A stretch of 64,000 nt of DNA from Temnothorax longispinosus (Eukaryota; Arthropoda; Insecta; Hymenoptera; Formicidae): positions 18,901,049 through 18,965,048 of the forward strand of contig NC_092365.1 of NCBI RefSeq assembly GCF_030848805.1. The letters run 5' to 3'. Below are positions 1 to 13,038 of this stretch, piece by piece. The notes beneath the pieces were generated by a model. The model did not search any database and had not been told where the DNA came from. It worked only from the letters and a program-made list of their open reading frames with translations. Within the stretch, counting starts at the first letter, position 1. Every line of letters begins with the position of its first letter. The position numbers and the translations under genes are program-made.

Positions 1-452
1 TGTGTATTCTTAAGTTGGGTCGATGAGGCTGAAAGACGCCCCGAAGCGACCGCTTGTCGTGTAATCGCAATGATGCGACGGGGACCAACGAAGGTGATTA
101 TCGCTGCCGCTTAATTTTTTGCTGCAGCTCTGCACGAAACGCACGAAAGCATTTAAACGATGCTCGGCCTCGCTCATTCACCGAGGTATCGCTTATGCGC
201 AACATGGCCGATATCATGGGCGCCGATAAGGGCTGGCGATCGGTATAATTCGATAAATCGGCCACTCGGCGGAATTCGCATGTGCGATAAATCCTCAGAG
301 CGAGCCGACCAGATAAACGTCGCGAACGCGCGGCGAAAGGGCAACACGAGGCGGTAATTGACAAGTGGCATCACCGAAACGGAAATTTGCGATAATGGCG
401 GCACGGCTGTTGCCGCAGTGGGAGACGAAACCCGCGGGAAAAGAGAAAGAGG

Positions 453-476
453 GAGAGAGAGAGAGAGAGAGAGAGA
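453..476. repeat. (GA)12 microsatellite
   Basis: Uninterrupted GA repeat in a longer purine-rich stretch (about 438-487). Such repeats can bind GAGA-type factors in insects, but no function is shown here. Confidence 0.97.
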
Positions 477-3400
477 AAAAAGGACGCAGAGGGCGAATAA
501 TAAATGAATTCCGTGGGCTAGCAGGTTTTTTATCGAGTGCCATACCCACGCCGAGGTGCTTTGACTCGTTAGCAGTTAGCAATAACATTCGTTATTTTTA
601 TCATATCGCCGCGCCCGTTCGCTTCGCGGCCTTTATTCGGGTAGGAACACGTTTTGGTACTCGGGTCTTAAGATACCTCAAGATAGCCGCGCGCCGTGCC
701 GCGCGCTGCTTAGACTTCTTATATCGCGGCGATATATCCGTTCCGTGTGAATACAGGGGGCTTCACGAACGAACGATCCCTTCCAACTCCCGGACCTAGC
801 GAAACAAAATTCAATCCAAGGGCGAGTTTCGACGGTTTCGTTTTTCCTCGAAAATTTATCCATTCAATAATCGGCCCCTCGCGTCAGCCAACCAGGATGT
901 TGTATAAGAAAGCCGGGCCTATATCTTCTCACCGTTTAATATATTTATCTTCGATCTTCTCGAGTCGCCTAACGACGAGCGGACCCGTGGGGATAATTAC
1001 TCATAAGAAATAAGCACGCACGAACGCACGCATGCACGCACAGGTTTACCGACACGGCGGGCATACCGATGTCTGGCCGGATTAATTACGCATTTTTTTT
1101 CTCCTCTTCTCCTTTTCCTGTCCGACGCGAGGATACGGTTTCCTTCCCCTCGGCGTTAGATCACGCGACGCCGACTTGTTTTCGCGTTACCCACACTCCC
1201 GCGAGTGAAGAAAAGGGAAAAAAGAGTAACACTTCCGCGGTACCAGGTTGGTCAGGGAGAAAGAGAGAAAGGACACCGTGCCACACAGCCATTTCCTTTT
1301 TTTCGGGCCTCGCGACGCAGGAAGGGAGCCCTTGTTGAACGAGATTCACACGTGTTGACGCGCGGGAAACGGGGTGTCGACGTTATCGTCGCGTTGACAA
1401 CCGCTCAATTATAATTGAACGCGCCGGTGACCTTTATTTTTCGAATTTATTCAAATACGCGAGATAAAGCGGGAGGACGCGGGCGGTTTCTTCGGGGTTG
1501 AAAAGGGCCAGCCGTGCGCGCTGCCGGAACGTTTAATGGGACAACCTGTTAATACGTGACATATGTTACTCACACGACTTAACGTTTCATATACATAACC
1601 AGTTATGTCGCCCTCCCCGGTTGTCTCTCGTTTGGATTATACGCTCTCTCTGTTCTGGCTCCGGTCTTCCTACTTCGACGAACCCGGGGATCATTCGCGT
1701 CAATGCACCGTGGATTCACTGCGGATATTGTGATAATCAATGTTGCACACAAGTTTGTGATCTTTATGAACTATTTCGAGCTAGCTGCATCGGCCTTTGC
1801 ACTTTTTCTTACTAATGCAGTTATTATCATGACAATACATCTAATTTAAATAAAGATGTAAAGTATACTGTAGCGTTTATACTTGAAATACGGGACTTGA
1901 GATTACTGTACGGTAAGTGGATAATTCATTCCGAAATTCTAATTACCTCTCATCGTGTCACGAATTTTAATTGCACACACCTTACTTCTTCAACGATTGC
2001 CAATTGCCTCCTGCGGTGTTATAAATCACGTAGATATAATCACAACGGATATTATATGAACGATATAGCTATATCTGGGGTATCTTCTCCGTGTTACATA
2101 GATATAAATTTTATGTATTGTTATTACCCGAAATGGTAACCAAAACATAAATTTCACTTTGTTCACTAAATTGGCGGTTATGCGTGAAACACACGTAAGT
2201 AAATTCAGACACGCAATTACGGCGCAATTGATAACGCGTTTCCGGGATGCAGACGAAACAAGTGATATTTCGATATTATTTAGATTATCATGTTACATTT
2301 ATTCGCTCTTAAATTGCAGTCTAAAATATTAATAGCTAATTATTTAATACAACATATACAAAAAATATAATTTAATCTCACGTAATCAAGATTTTTTAAA
2401 TGTTATACCTATAATATTCACTGAAAAAATAAATAAATTAAATCAATTTTAAATCATTTCGATATACATATGTGTAGTAGTGTTTAATATAACACGAACT
2501 ATTTCATAAAGGTGTGATTAAATGTCAAATCGAGTAGACACAATGATTATATCCTATAAACGCAAAGATACGTTCTTACATTTCTGTATCGCATTTGCTG
2601 TCACGTAAATCCGGTTCTTGATTGTTGGAATATAATCTACGCGAAATAGCTATGTCAGCTGACCACCTGCCGTCAGAATCTCTCTTTACCACAGGCATCA
2701 TCGATAAACACGCAGAGCCGACATTTACTGACGTCGTACAAAAAGCTTTGCTAATTTGCCTATTACGACTTTATCGCCCTGCGTTATACGACACTATTAT
2801 TATACTATCTTCCTACGACGATACCGATTTACTACCTTGCCCGTCCGCCCATCTCCTACCCGCCCATCTCCTACCCATTAACAATAGATTTCCCCGCAGA
2901 CATTTCCGCGAGCGATTTCCACCGCATTCCCGCATACTGTCCACCAGCATTCGAATATTACGAAGACCAGATACATTACGATGCACATGTAGGTATAATA
3001 GTAACTGGGAGTACTTGTAGTAACAACAGCGACAGAGCCGATCGATATGCATTTCAATAATAACACACTTAATAATCATGTGAAATCTATTTTGTGTAGC
3101 AAACTTTATATCTTCGTTTATCACGACCTTTTAGTTTCGAGTGTCAAATTTTTAATATAACGATTACAAAAAGGCTGTAAAGTTCCATTAAAACGCGAAA
3201 ATTCATTAAAAAATAATGCTTTGCTACTTGTTAAGCTTCTGGAAAACAGATGTGTCTTGCAACAAGAAAATGCTTCAACACAAAACTAAATACTTTTTTT
3301 TTTAATTTAGCTAATATTTGTCTACAATATCCGGTGGTTTTAGAACAGCCTGTACATGGTGACGGTTTTTTCAGATCGATCGTGCGCAAATCGTATCGTA

Positions 3401-4206
3401 TCTTGCGATCGTTAGCACCTACCTTGCCTACGCGCGCATATCTAGCCGCGGCGTCGCGAGAAGTACACGGTGGTCTCGCTTTAATGCAAGTCGTAGATAT
3501 CGGAAGGTAGGATCGAAATGCACGTGCCGATGGCCACGGTGCGTCTATAAGTCATTAGAAAATCAGGCTCAGCGTGTGCGCGTGCAAGAGGAAAAATACA
3601 AGCATTATTGCCCGACGGGGGATACCGACGCGACGCGTTGAAAGATAGTATATACGCATTCGCATAAACGTGGAACGTGTGAGAGCATGAACGGCTAAAG
3701 AATATGCGAAAAACTTATTGCGCAGCAACGTTCTTCATCATTCGCACACGTTTGTGAAATTCTAGCGTGTAGATAAAACGCGAAGATCTCTACGCGTTTA
3801 TTGCTTAGGTGTTTGACAAAGTGTTTGCTGCAATGATAATTTATATAACCGATTGGATTGATAGCATGTGTTCTACGAAATGAGCAGAATTGCAGGGCAA
3901 TTAAAAGAGATGATATCTACAAATGACCTGTAATACCACGTCTTTGCTAGTATATCTATTTGAAACGGATTAACATAGCTTAGCACGTCTAGGCTTGATG
4001 ATTTTCCGGGTATTTTACTAAATAAATATTAAATACTAAATAAAAAGCACACGAGGAACCGAAAGAACGATCAATAAAGATCTATCAAAAAAATTTAGAC
4101 AATGTTATTAAAAATTAATTTTTTGAAAATTATTATTTATTCTAAAATATTCGAGCAACGGATCGTTTTTGCAGCTTTGTCGAATAGTCTAATACCGCGT
4201 AGGTTG

Positions 4207-4244
4207 AACCGGTTGATCAAAATTGATATTCCATGCAACCGGTT
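4207..4244. promoter_or_regulatory. Paired AACCGGTT motifs (Grainyhead-like)
   Basis: Two exact copies of the palindrome AACCGGTT, at 4207-4214 and 4237-4244, start 30 bases apart. This is the published Grainyhead-family consensus. Binding here is inference only. A third copy lies alone at 14946-14953. Confidence 0.35.
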
Positions 4245-5873
4245 ATTGTCACCAGATACCGAATCACCATAAATATCAGTCTCGTTTAGTCTTTCTACGA
4301 CATTATCGTTCCTTCTCGCCCCGTCAGCTGTTGCGTAAACTCGTTGCGCTCGCTCCTAAATATCCGAGCGTTAAAAATTTTCAGTTGATTTAATTTCCTT
4401 CCTTATTGGATCACGGCATTCCTATCTCGGGCGATCGCCATCGTCGATCTCGCGTGATTCGTATGCTGCTAAGCGCAACCTCGCAGCAAAATCAATGCTA
4501 CGGAGAGCGCGGCGGTGCGTTTATACTTACGGCAGGAATTTAAAGTTCCATCCGTTCAGGATTCGATTTCAACTTGGCTCGTATAAATCCTCCGCTAAGT
4601 GGAGGATGGCGATCTTACTTAGGGAGATGAGATCGCGGTGGTGGTACGTATATTCGAAAAGTTCTTCGTGAGGTCGTCTCTTTCCATCTTTCTTCCCCTT
4701 TTCTCTTTCCTCTTGTTTAATCGATGGAACACGCGTTGCGCCTCGTCTCTTTTGCTCTCGCGGGCTTCGCTATATCCTTTTTCCCCCGTTCCATTCCCCG
4801 AGACCAGATAAAGAATCGGTTTCCAGCGACAATCTCAGTTCCTTATCGGAACAGTGCGACGGTCCAAGGTGCGCTACATCGATGCTGTTAAGCTCGTCCT
4901 GCAAAAAGGGTGTCCCAAAGGAAGTGCATCTCGTGCCGATAAAACGGCCATTCTACACTCCAGCGAGTGCACTCGTCTTTCTCAGCGCGCCCTCTCCGCT
5001 TCCGTTTGGGTCTAGAGAGCCATTTATCGAGGAAAATCCTTTCAACGTCTTCTTTGACGTTACGGCCGCCGCCGTCACTCTCTTCGTCTATCATTCTCGG
5101 TACCACGCCGAAGTGCGGAGCGATTTCGTATCCCTTCCATCCGTATGCGTATCCTACTATTCGGGTAACTGCCATGGGATATGCCAGATCCGCTGACTGT
5201 GCAATCGATTCTCACGAAGTGATATGACTTCTCTTGCAAAACGAAAGATTCGCATAACTGTCGCATGACTTGTGAAGAACCTTTCTATTTTAGAAAAGTA
5301 GCGTTTCCATTGAACACAGAGAGGGAATATATCACAAACCAAGCAATAATGTTTAAACGCAGGTTTGCCACAATTTCAGGTAAATATTAAAATGTTAAAA
5401 TGTTTGAATAATCATATTTTGTACAACAGAGATAAAAATACGTTTTTGTTTGTGCGACGGTATATAATATAATTAAAGAGAGTGAAATATATGAAATAAT
5501 TTCATAATTACAAAATAATTTACAAAAATTAATTTAACTTTTGTAATTTACTGAGGTTAAAATAAAAATGTATATATTCGTAACATTTTATTTCATGTAT
5601 AACTTACATGCAGACAGACAACTAAAACTTTCGCCTACGAGTTATACCGGAAAGTGCTTAACCAGATTATTTTAACTATATAAAAATCAATCGACGCGGA
5701 CGGCGAGAAAGAGAAAGAACTGTCAATCAAGCCTTAATTTAACTCTACTTCAATTTCTCGGACGCCGCTGTATACAACATCGCAGTAGTCAGCCCAGAAT
5801 TGCAGAGGGAGATACGGGGGTTGTATCAATTTGTAGTTTGTTCAATGTCTCGCGCTCTTTCTTCGTGTCTTGG

Positions 5874-6001
5874 CAGCTTCGGCTCTCTGACAAACGCGCG
5901 CGGAAGTTCGTCGGAGCGAGTCCGGTGTAAGTAAGCAAACGGGCGACTAAATAAAGGGGTAGTTAAGTTCGTCTCGCTTCCTCTTCCTCCCGAAGGGAGT
6001 G
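5874..6001 (+). other. Cluster of plus-strand splice sites in a GC-richer block
   Basis: Two strong donors lie 75 bases apart: GGT|GTAAGTAAG with intron start at 5927, and GTG|GTAAGTCTC with intron start at 6002. An acceptor-like CGTGTCTTGGCAG precedes them, ending about 5874. The surroundings are GC-rich and end in a CT/CA repeat. It could be a non-coding exon of an unknown plus-strand transcript. No coding content is recognised. Confidence 0.15.
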
Positions 6002-6198
6002 GTAAGTCTCCGAGTTGGCTGCGAGGGTAGTGGCGGCGGAGGCAGCCAGACAGAAATTGATGTTAGCCGTTTGCATTTATTATTAATACGTTCGCCGGGC
6101 TGTCACTGAGTTCAGCCTGTCAGCCAGCGTCTCTCAACCCCTCTTTCCGACCCTCTTCTCCTGTCGCCGGCCTCGAGTATTTCGCTTCTCTCAGTGAG

Positions 6199-6245
6199 CT
6201 CTCTCTCTCTCTCCCCCTCTCCCACACACACACTCTCTCTCTTTA
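6199..6245. repeat. Compound CT/CA/CT simple repeat
   Basis: A CT run, a CCCCTCTCC interruption, a CA run, then a second CT run. Confidence 0.95.
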
Positions 6246-8277
6246 TCCTATGGATTGTCAATTTTCGCCGAACTTTGGCATTGATCGGCCAACTCGCGCA
6301 TCTCCTTAATTATTTAAACGCTGTCAACCGGGAACTGTCCAATACAGGCTTTCGCCGTTCAGCCACGCAAATGTCGCTTCAACGTCGATCAAGTTGTCGT
6401 CGTTAAAATTGTTTAAACACGAGGCGTTATATATTCAGCATTGAAGATTGTTTCAACAACATCTAAATCGATCAATATTGCGAAAAGCTATTAAATTCGC
6501 ACGTGGCAAAATTTTATCTTCTAAACAGGTAAAATCCTATTCCTATTCATTATCGATACCGACAAGAAATGCGAATACAGAAAGTGACAGTATCGATAAT
6601 ACCGGCTGTCACGGTATCACTCATTCCCCGATGAAATATTCGTCACATCGATTACTCTGTGCCAATATTTATGGACAAATTTCACGGCAACGGAGGCGGC
6701 ATTATCGTTCTCGAGAGGGCGAGGGTGCCTGTTAGTTTTGACTATCGTTCCGGCCTGCCATTGCTCACCTGGTCGAGCTTCGTATGTTTACTGAAATAAT
6801 AACGGGACCGTACGCGGGCGTTTCTGAAATTCGATAATTCCCATCCGTAGGAGCTTCCCTACGCAAACACGAGGCAGTGCATTATCCCTTATGCTACGCG
6901 TGTCACAGAGCCCTCGCCGCCACCAATGAAACGGCATATGGCAGTCCAGGCTACGCCTTATAAAAAATAAACGGAGGGTGAACAAGGGAGACGAAGAGAG
7001 GGGGTGCGCAAAAGGTTGCAATGTCGATTCGAATGTCGATCTAATCGCGCTAATGCGCACGGGTCTGCATTATACAGCGGCCGAGGGATTTCTGCGTGTA
7101 TACCTTCGCGTCGAGAAAGGAAGCGCGTCCAGCATCTTGACACCTCAAACCCCAAGCCGGAAAGCATCTCTGGCATAAATCAAATATCCCTTACGCCTTG
7201 ACCGCACCGCCGCCTCTGTGATTTGACCTTTATCACTTCTCTCCGCTCTATTGTTTCCTGTCCGACTGTGATCCGATTATGGCCACGCTGGTGTTGACCG
7301 CGCGCGTGAACATCGACGGAAAGGAATATTTGGTTTGCAGCGCGCATACATCGATACGATGTCACCCTCGTTGAATATTCTATCGGACCGGAAGCGAAGC
7401 TCTCGAGATAAAAGATAAGACACGCATCAACGTGTACGCATGGTAATACGTTTACTTTTACATGCAACAAAGCGCAGACATATAGCGGCCAGCTTCCAAG
7501 CCCCGCATTTGTTTTCTTTCGATCCGCCTCGATAAATCGCCCGATACCAGTTAGGGAAAAGGCACTATACGGATACGGAAAATCACAATCGTATCGATTC
7601 CGTTTGAACGGCTACCGTTTGAATTCCTTTCACGACTTCTCGCTATTTTTACGAGCATTCGTCTGGCACTTCTAGACGAATTCAGGTAAATTCTCGTGGA
7701 GAAGATGCGCGCGGCATGATGTCTCGTGTGATCGTCAGTGGCACATCGATCGAGTGTATCGAGTATACATGTATTGTGGAGAATAAGATATCAAGAGACA
7801 CGGTAGTGTCACGCGCCAAGTACACAGCGCGAGACCGCCGTGACTCTTTTACGCGAACGCACGAGTTGCAAGTACCCGAGATTTTGAGATTCAGATAATA
7901 AATGATAAAGCTGCGATGTAGGAAGGACGGTTTTCTCATCATCATGCGGCGAATAGTAAATGACAGTAATTTACAGCGCACGTATATATTTCTTATTATT
8001 TCCTCGATAATCAATAAAAATACTGTGCATATTGCGATAAACGAACGTTGGAGTAAAATTTTCCGTTTTTATTATCTTTTATCTTTAATATTTTACTCTT
8101 CGCAAAAATAGATGTACAAAGTTGTATAAATATTAATATATTTTAGCTTTTTATTGCAGTAGCTATTACATGTATGTTATATTATATAAATATAAAACAT
8201 ATGATACAAATATTACAAATTAGAGATATATGCTATGCATCATGTTAATAATATTTTGATAATTGGATAAATAACAA

Positions 8278-8784
8278 GGGACTCTCGATAATGGAATTAT
8301 TGAGCAACAAGTAAAAAGAGGTTTTGAGAGTTCAAACGATTGATGATGCGTAAGTTAACGTTATTTTTAATAACTAATAGGATACATAATTATAAATTGA
8401 ATGTTTCGACTCCGCTTTTAATCATCTTCAGCGATGCGGTAACAATTAAATCAAAATGATCTCCGGTGAGAAATAATTTTGAAGTTGAGTTTTGTTAATT
8501 TTGAAGTTACTCACTTATTTCTCGGAAAACGTGAGATTATTTTGATTTAATTGTTAATATAACACATCTGAGAAGACGGCTTAAAGTGGAGCCAAAACGT
8601 CTGATTTATAATTATGTATCCTATAGTAATTATTATATAATTATCTATCCTATTAGTTATTAAAGATCGATATAACGTTAATTTACGCACCGAGACCGCG
8701 TTGAACTCTCAAAGCCACTTTTTACTTGTCACTTGCTAATAATATTTTGCATGTATAATAACTAATTACTTGTGATAAAGTCCC
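8278..8784. mobile_element. Degenerate foldback element with long inverted arms
   Basis: The two halves are inverted copies meeting near 8500. Arms match at 8278-8283 versus 8779-8784 (GGGACT ends), 8309-8335 versus 8701-8727 (about 25 of 27 bases), around 8345-8400 versus 8600-8690 with indels, and 8441-8457 versus 8539-8555 (17 of 17). There is no transposase ORF. Target-site duplications are not clear and the superfamily is unassigned. Confidence 0.7.
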
Positions 8785-9982
8785 GAAAGTAAAATGTGAG
8801 CTTAGAAAAGTTGGTATCTACGTTTATTTGTTTACAATTTACTTTGCAGTTTTATGCGAAGATTGTCGGTTGGCAAAATCATCCTGCCTCTACTAAACGA
8901 TTTGACAAACAACCTAATAGAAACAAAAAGACAAACATATGTGACAGTCACGAGATATCGAATCTCCGCGTATAAATTGCGTTTACGAGTCGAACTTTCC
9001 ATCCCGGCTTTCCTTGCAGGCTCCTGTTTCCCGTTCGCGTCAACGGTAACGTAGCTGCGTTTGACATTTTCATTCCGCGCCTTACGGAGGATCCGTTTGA
9101 AATATCGTTTATGCGCGCCGGTATCCGGCATTGTAGCCGGATTAACGACTGCAACAAGTCGTTAACTCGTGCGTCGTAAAGCGCCGATATTAGATGAAGA
9201 TCGAATTGCGCGAGCCACCGTCGAATCAGCCGTTCGCTACGCACGATCGATTTATGCGAATATCCATACCTATATATACACGCACCAGTTCCGCTGCATT
9301 ATTCTGCTTTGTCTTATATCACATTTGCTTACCGGACACACCGAACGGAACGTAAACGTCACAACTGTATAATAAATTTTTGTCTGGAGATTTCTTTTTT
9401 TCATCAGTGCGTGCATTGTATACAACGTCGTATTTAAAAAAAAAGAACATTATACTGGCGATTTATGTTTTACAAAACGTGGAAATATCGATAGTAAAAG
9501 TATAATAATTGAGAAGAATGCTAAAAACTTATGCGTCCGAAAAGTAAAGTTTGTTCTGTCTCTGTCTGCCAATTGTCATGTGCTCAAAGCATTGCGATTT
9601 GGAGTTTGCCGCAGGGTTAGTTGTGCGAATTTGGTGATGAGAGTCGAAATAGGTATCAGTGAAAATATAGGTGTCTAGACGACGGGCGCGAAATGACATG
9701 AGGACTTTGCTCGAGACCCAGGATCTCTCCTTACGCCTCGTTAGACACATTGTTCTATAAAATGTACCTACATACGTACATATGTATGTATGTAATATTC
9801 TGAAGTAACACGTGAGCTGAGCTCATCGTCGTTATAGCACATTTTAATAGTCCATTCGCGGCTGCACCCAGACGTGTACAAAGAATTTGATTTCCACTCA
9901 ACGAGAGAGTGCACGAATACTCGAATCTGAGCATGGTCGGAGTAATTACAGCGACGTTACGATTTAATAGTATTATATATAT

Positions 9983-10038
9983 ATATACTCTATTTCTTCA
10001 AATAAAATTTATATACTCTAAATCTTCAAATAAAATTT
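9983..10038. repeat. Tandem duplication of a 28-bp unit
   Basis: ATATACTC plus a short spacer plus TTCAAATAAAATTT occurs twice head to tail (9983-10010 and 10011-10038), with few differences. Non-coding. Confidence 0.85.
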
Positions 10039-11640
10039 CTTTAAATCGACATATCAATAACGCTACGACGCTACGACAGTCATATTTTTTAAATTAAATT
10101 TATACTAAGTTGCTCACGTAGTTAAAAAAATCCAGTTATGTTAGATTACTACTTAAAGTAACCAAGACCTATCGAGGTATCGGCAGTAGCGATTTTAAAT
10201 TATTTTATCGCATTTCATAATCACTTAAGATGGAGAAATCGACTTTCAGGCAGGACACCCAACGATGATGCGCACGTATATATTATTCAGATGTGTGTAA
10301 GACTCTCAGAACGTACAACAATAAGGCCCGACCGAATCGTCTGCGATTTCTCGACAATGCAGTATACCATGCACCAGCACAGGTGCATGCCAGTGGCACG
10401 CGTGACACGCATCTCATTGCGGATAGGTCATGGCGTTCTATTCGTAAGAGCGCGCGGGATAACGTTTACACACAGCGAGGCCAGATATCGGAAGGTGTAC
10501 CCGCGCACGTGTACGATACAGCGAACACGTAGACAGGCTCGAGAAACGATGGCAGACGCGGTAATGGTCCACGCGGCTCGGAATTCTCTCAAGTTCTACA
10601 TGCGATGCGTTATGGCACGGTCCTGTACACCAAGCAGCATCGGCACCATCGGTTAGAGCACGGTTAGACTAGTCAGCCGTTAGCGATGATGCACGTGCAC
10701 ACGATGCATCTTGCGTAACACACCGCGATATGCCAAGAGATCGCATATCTGGATACGACGCGACACGTTTTCATGGCGAAATCCCGGTCGTCGCGATTTA
10801 TCGAAACGGATGCTTCGATCGGCGCCCACTGAAATGTATCGCATTGATCGACAGTGGCGAATAATTTTATGACACGCAATCTCGTAACGTTCGCTCTGTC
10901 GTGTAGATACTCTAAAATCCTTATTACTATATTATTATTTTAAGTTGTCAAACTAAAAAAATTACTAATTACAAATTACAAATTTAAAAAATAGTTAAAT
11001 ATCGAGTTGCGTTATTTTCCGACACGATATTTTCACATGTTATAATTTCTCTTTCATAATTGTGCTAGTTTCAACTCGCTTCTTTAAACTGTGACGAATC
11101 GTTCATTACGGAGAACTTCGTACAAATGAATGACTAAAGTTTATCAAAGTACGATAACGCGAAATCTCGTCGCGGAAGTATGAATTTAATCAAGAGATTA
11201 GATTCAGTTTTCCCAAGCTTTGGCATGCCTCGGCATGCCTCGGCGCGAATGAGTTATGGCATTCTGCGGTGCTATCGATGCTGTTAGCGCGGTTAACCTG
11301 TTGGTTGTTAGCGATGATACACGCCACATTCAATATATGCCTCCGCTTGGTACCGCAGCCAGGCCCGTCTGTGCGATACGATATACGATTGGATCTACGA
11401 AGAACGAGTTCGTTCAAAGAAAAATTATTAGCGTACGGCGTATTTTTCGCATATTGAAACGACTTTATCACTGGCATACACACACACACATAACCCACAA
11501 GTAATGGAATGTCCGATCGAACGTTTAATGAAATATCTCGAATATGATTCAAGTACAGTAATAGCACTGACACGGTACAAATCGCTATGAAAGACATTCT
11601 TGAGAAAGACACAAAAAAGATAATCCATTCACCGTGATTT

Positions 11641-11878
11641 ATAGCATTAAATATTCAGGATTGATTCATTAATTAAATTTCTTGCTATGGAAACTTCTTC
11701 TATCAAGATAACAAAAACATTTAGAACATATGCCGAATATTTAAACCGATAATTCATTCATGGTATTAAATATTCAAGATTAAATCATTAATTAAATTTC
11801 TTGCTATGAAAACCTTTCCTGAGATAACAAAAATATTTAGAACATATACTGAATATTTAAACCGCTAACTGATAATTT
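11641..11878. repeat. Tandem duplication of a ~119-bp unit
   Basis: Two adjacent copies (11641-11759 and 11760-11878) share long runs, including TCATTAATTAAATTTCTTGC and GAATATTTAAACCG, with scattered substitutions. Both are AT-rich and non-coding. Confidence 0.85.
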
Positions 11879-12664
11879 ACATATTCGACTTTATTTTTCA
11901 CAGACTCTAAATATATACTTCAGTAATAAATAGAAAGGTAGAGAAAGTTGCGATCGAATTATAACGAGAAAGCGTGATAATTCGATAATTTGTCTAACAG
12001 ATTAATGTGTATCCTTGTGCACGTACAGACACTCAAATATTTATCCGCATTTTGTTAGATTATTATTTTCTCCAAAGCACTTACATAAATTTTAGTATTA
12101 GATGACTTGCCTCTCGCATTAGATCGAAAAGAAAGAATTGCCATCAGCGAATGAAGCAAAATTGTCGATTGATTTCAGTATGCTCTTTCTTTCATATAAT
12201 ATAAAGAGACACTTTTCAATTCTCCTTCCAAACAATATTAATTTCTTTTATTTAATACAAAGCTTGATGAAAAAAATAACAAACAGTTTTTTAGCATCAG
12301 TATAATATAATCAACATATGACATTAATAATGTTCGCTGATGTAAAAAAAATATTTTATAATACATCGACAATTAATTCTAGCTCGCCACATTCCGGTCC
12401 AGTGGGCCACTAAACGTTATTCGGTTTCCTAGTTTTCACATAACATAATTTTCTAGTTTCCTTATATAATAAATTCAGTTTAAACTCAAAATATTTTCTT
12501 GACCTGATATTTTTATAAATTATCTTATTCAGGCTCTGTATTTCCAATTTCTACATTACAAGCTTAAAAACATTAATTAGAATGAAAATGACAATGTGAC
12601 AAAGCCGAGCGGTCTCAAGAACCGAAGCGTGGCGAATTAAGGATTCGAAAATAAGTGTGGCTAG

Positions 12665-12898
12665 CTAGGATTAATAAATTTATTGAGCAAGCCTAAGGCC
12701 CAAGATACCAGTGACTCCAGCTCTGCGACAGTCAGCACTATCACTGATGCATTGTTTTCAGAACTCGCTACCAGGTGGCAGCATCGCCTTGATAGAAAAC
12801 TGCTGCGACCAGAACCAGAAGTAGTGGAAGTGGGAGAAGCGGTGTGGCGCAGATCAGCGCAGATGCGCGTGAACGATCGAACGTATAACATCTCGTGA
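12665..12898 (+). CDS. Unrecognised small ORF upstream of SGF29
   Basis: Open frame of 77 sense codons between TAG at 12662-12664 and the stop ending at 12898. It has no ATG near its beginning, so it could only be an internal or terminal exon, a pseudogene fragment or chance. The peptide is Ser/Thr-rich early, with DTSDSSSATVSTITDALFSE from about the seventh residue after the TTG at 12683. It is then basic and amphipathic, with ATRWQHRLDRKLLRPEPEVV. Composition looks more protein-like than most frames in the window, but I do not recognise a family. It sits just before the putative SGF29 first exon and may simply be GC-rich promoter sequence. Confidence 0.15.
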   Translation, partial: LGLINLLSKPKAQDTSDSSSATVSTITDALFSELATRWQHRLDRKLLRPEPEVVEVGEAVWRRSAQMRVNDRTYNIS

Positions 12899-13038
12899 AC
12901 GCTCGGTGCCTCTCGCAGCTTCGTGCTAGGAAGCCCTGCGATACGACTACCGGTGTATCGAAACGTTTGACCGAAACCTCGTTCTTCGGAGACTCGTCGA
13001 GCAACCGTCCACTCGGATGTGACTCAGTTCCCGACCGG
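12899..13038 (+). promoter_or_regulatory. Probable SGF29 promoter-proximal region and 5'UTR exon
   Basis: GC-richer block directly upstream of a strong donor: the exon ends CCGACCGG and the intron begins GTAAGTG at 13039. The transcription start is not resolved. I see no TATA box, so the left boundary is only the end of the preceding small ORF. It is inferred to be the non-coding first exon of SGF29 because a matching acceptor lies 89 bases before the start codon. Confidence 0.5.

Larger units (their letters stand above)
1..8277. other. Non-coding sequence, no recognised gene
   Basis: GC-richer to about 1650, AT-rich at 1800-3350, mixed to 5350, AT-rich to 5700, GC-richer at 5700-7900, then AT-rich again. 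No frame resembles a known protein. Besides the separately listed repeats, motifs and donor cluster, it contains a minus-strand donor-like GCC|GTAAGTAT near 4523 and a 7-bp hairpin near 4587-4607. Confidence 0.7.
8785..12660. other. Non-coding sequence, no recognised gene
   Basis: AT-rich with GC-richer patches near 9000-9250 and 10250-10900. Only the two tandem duplications listed separately and a 7-bp hairpin (10369-10388) stand out. No coding exon or RNA gene recognised. Confidence 0.7.

Noticed and set aside
365..799. 144-codon plus-strand frame
   Set aside because: It begins with GTG, runs through the GA microsatellite (Glu/Arg repeats) and has no recognisable domain. Compositional artefact.
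5355..5390. Plus-strand ratchet-like ATTTCAG|GTAAAT
   Set aside because: The donor half is weak (GTAAAT) and the tract is poor. Similar weak cases at about 6529 and 7684 were dismissed too.
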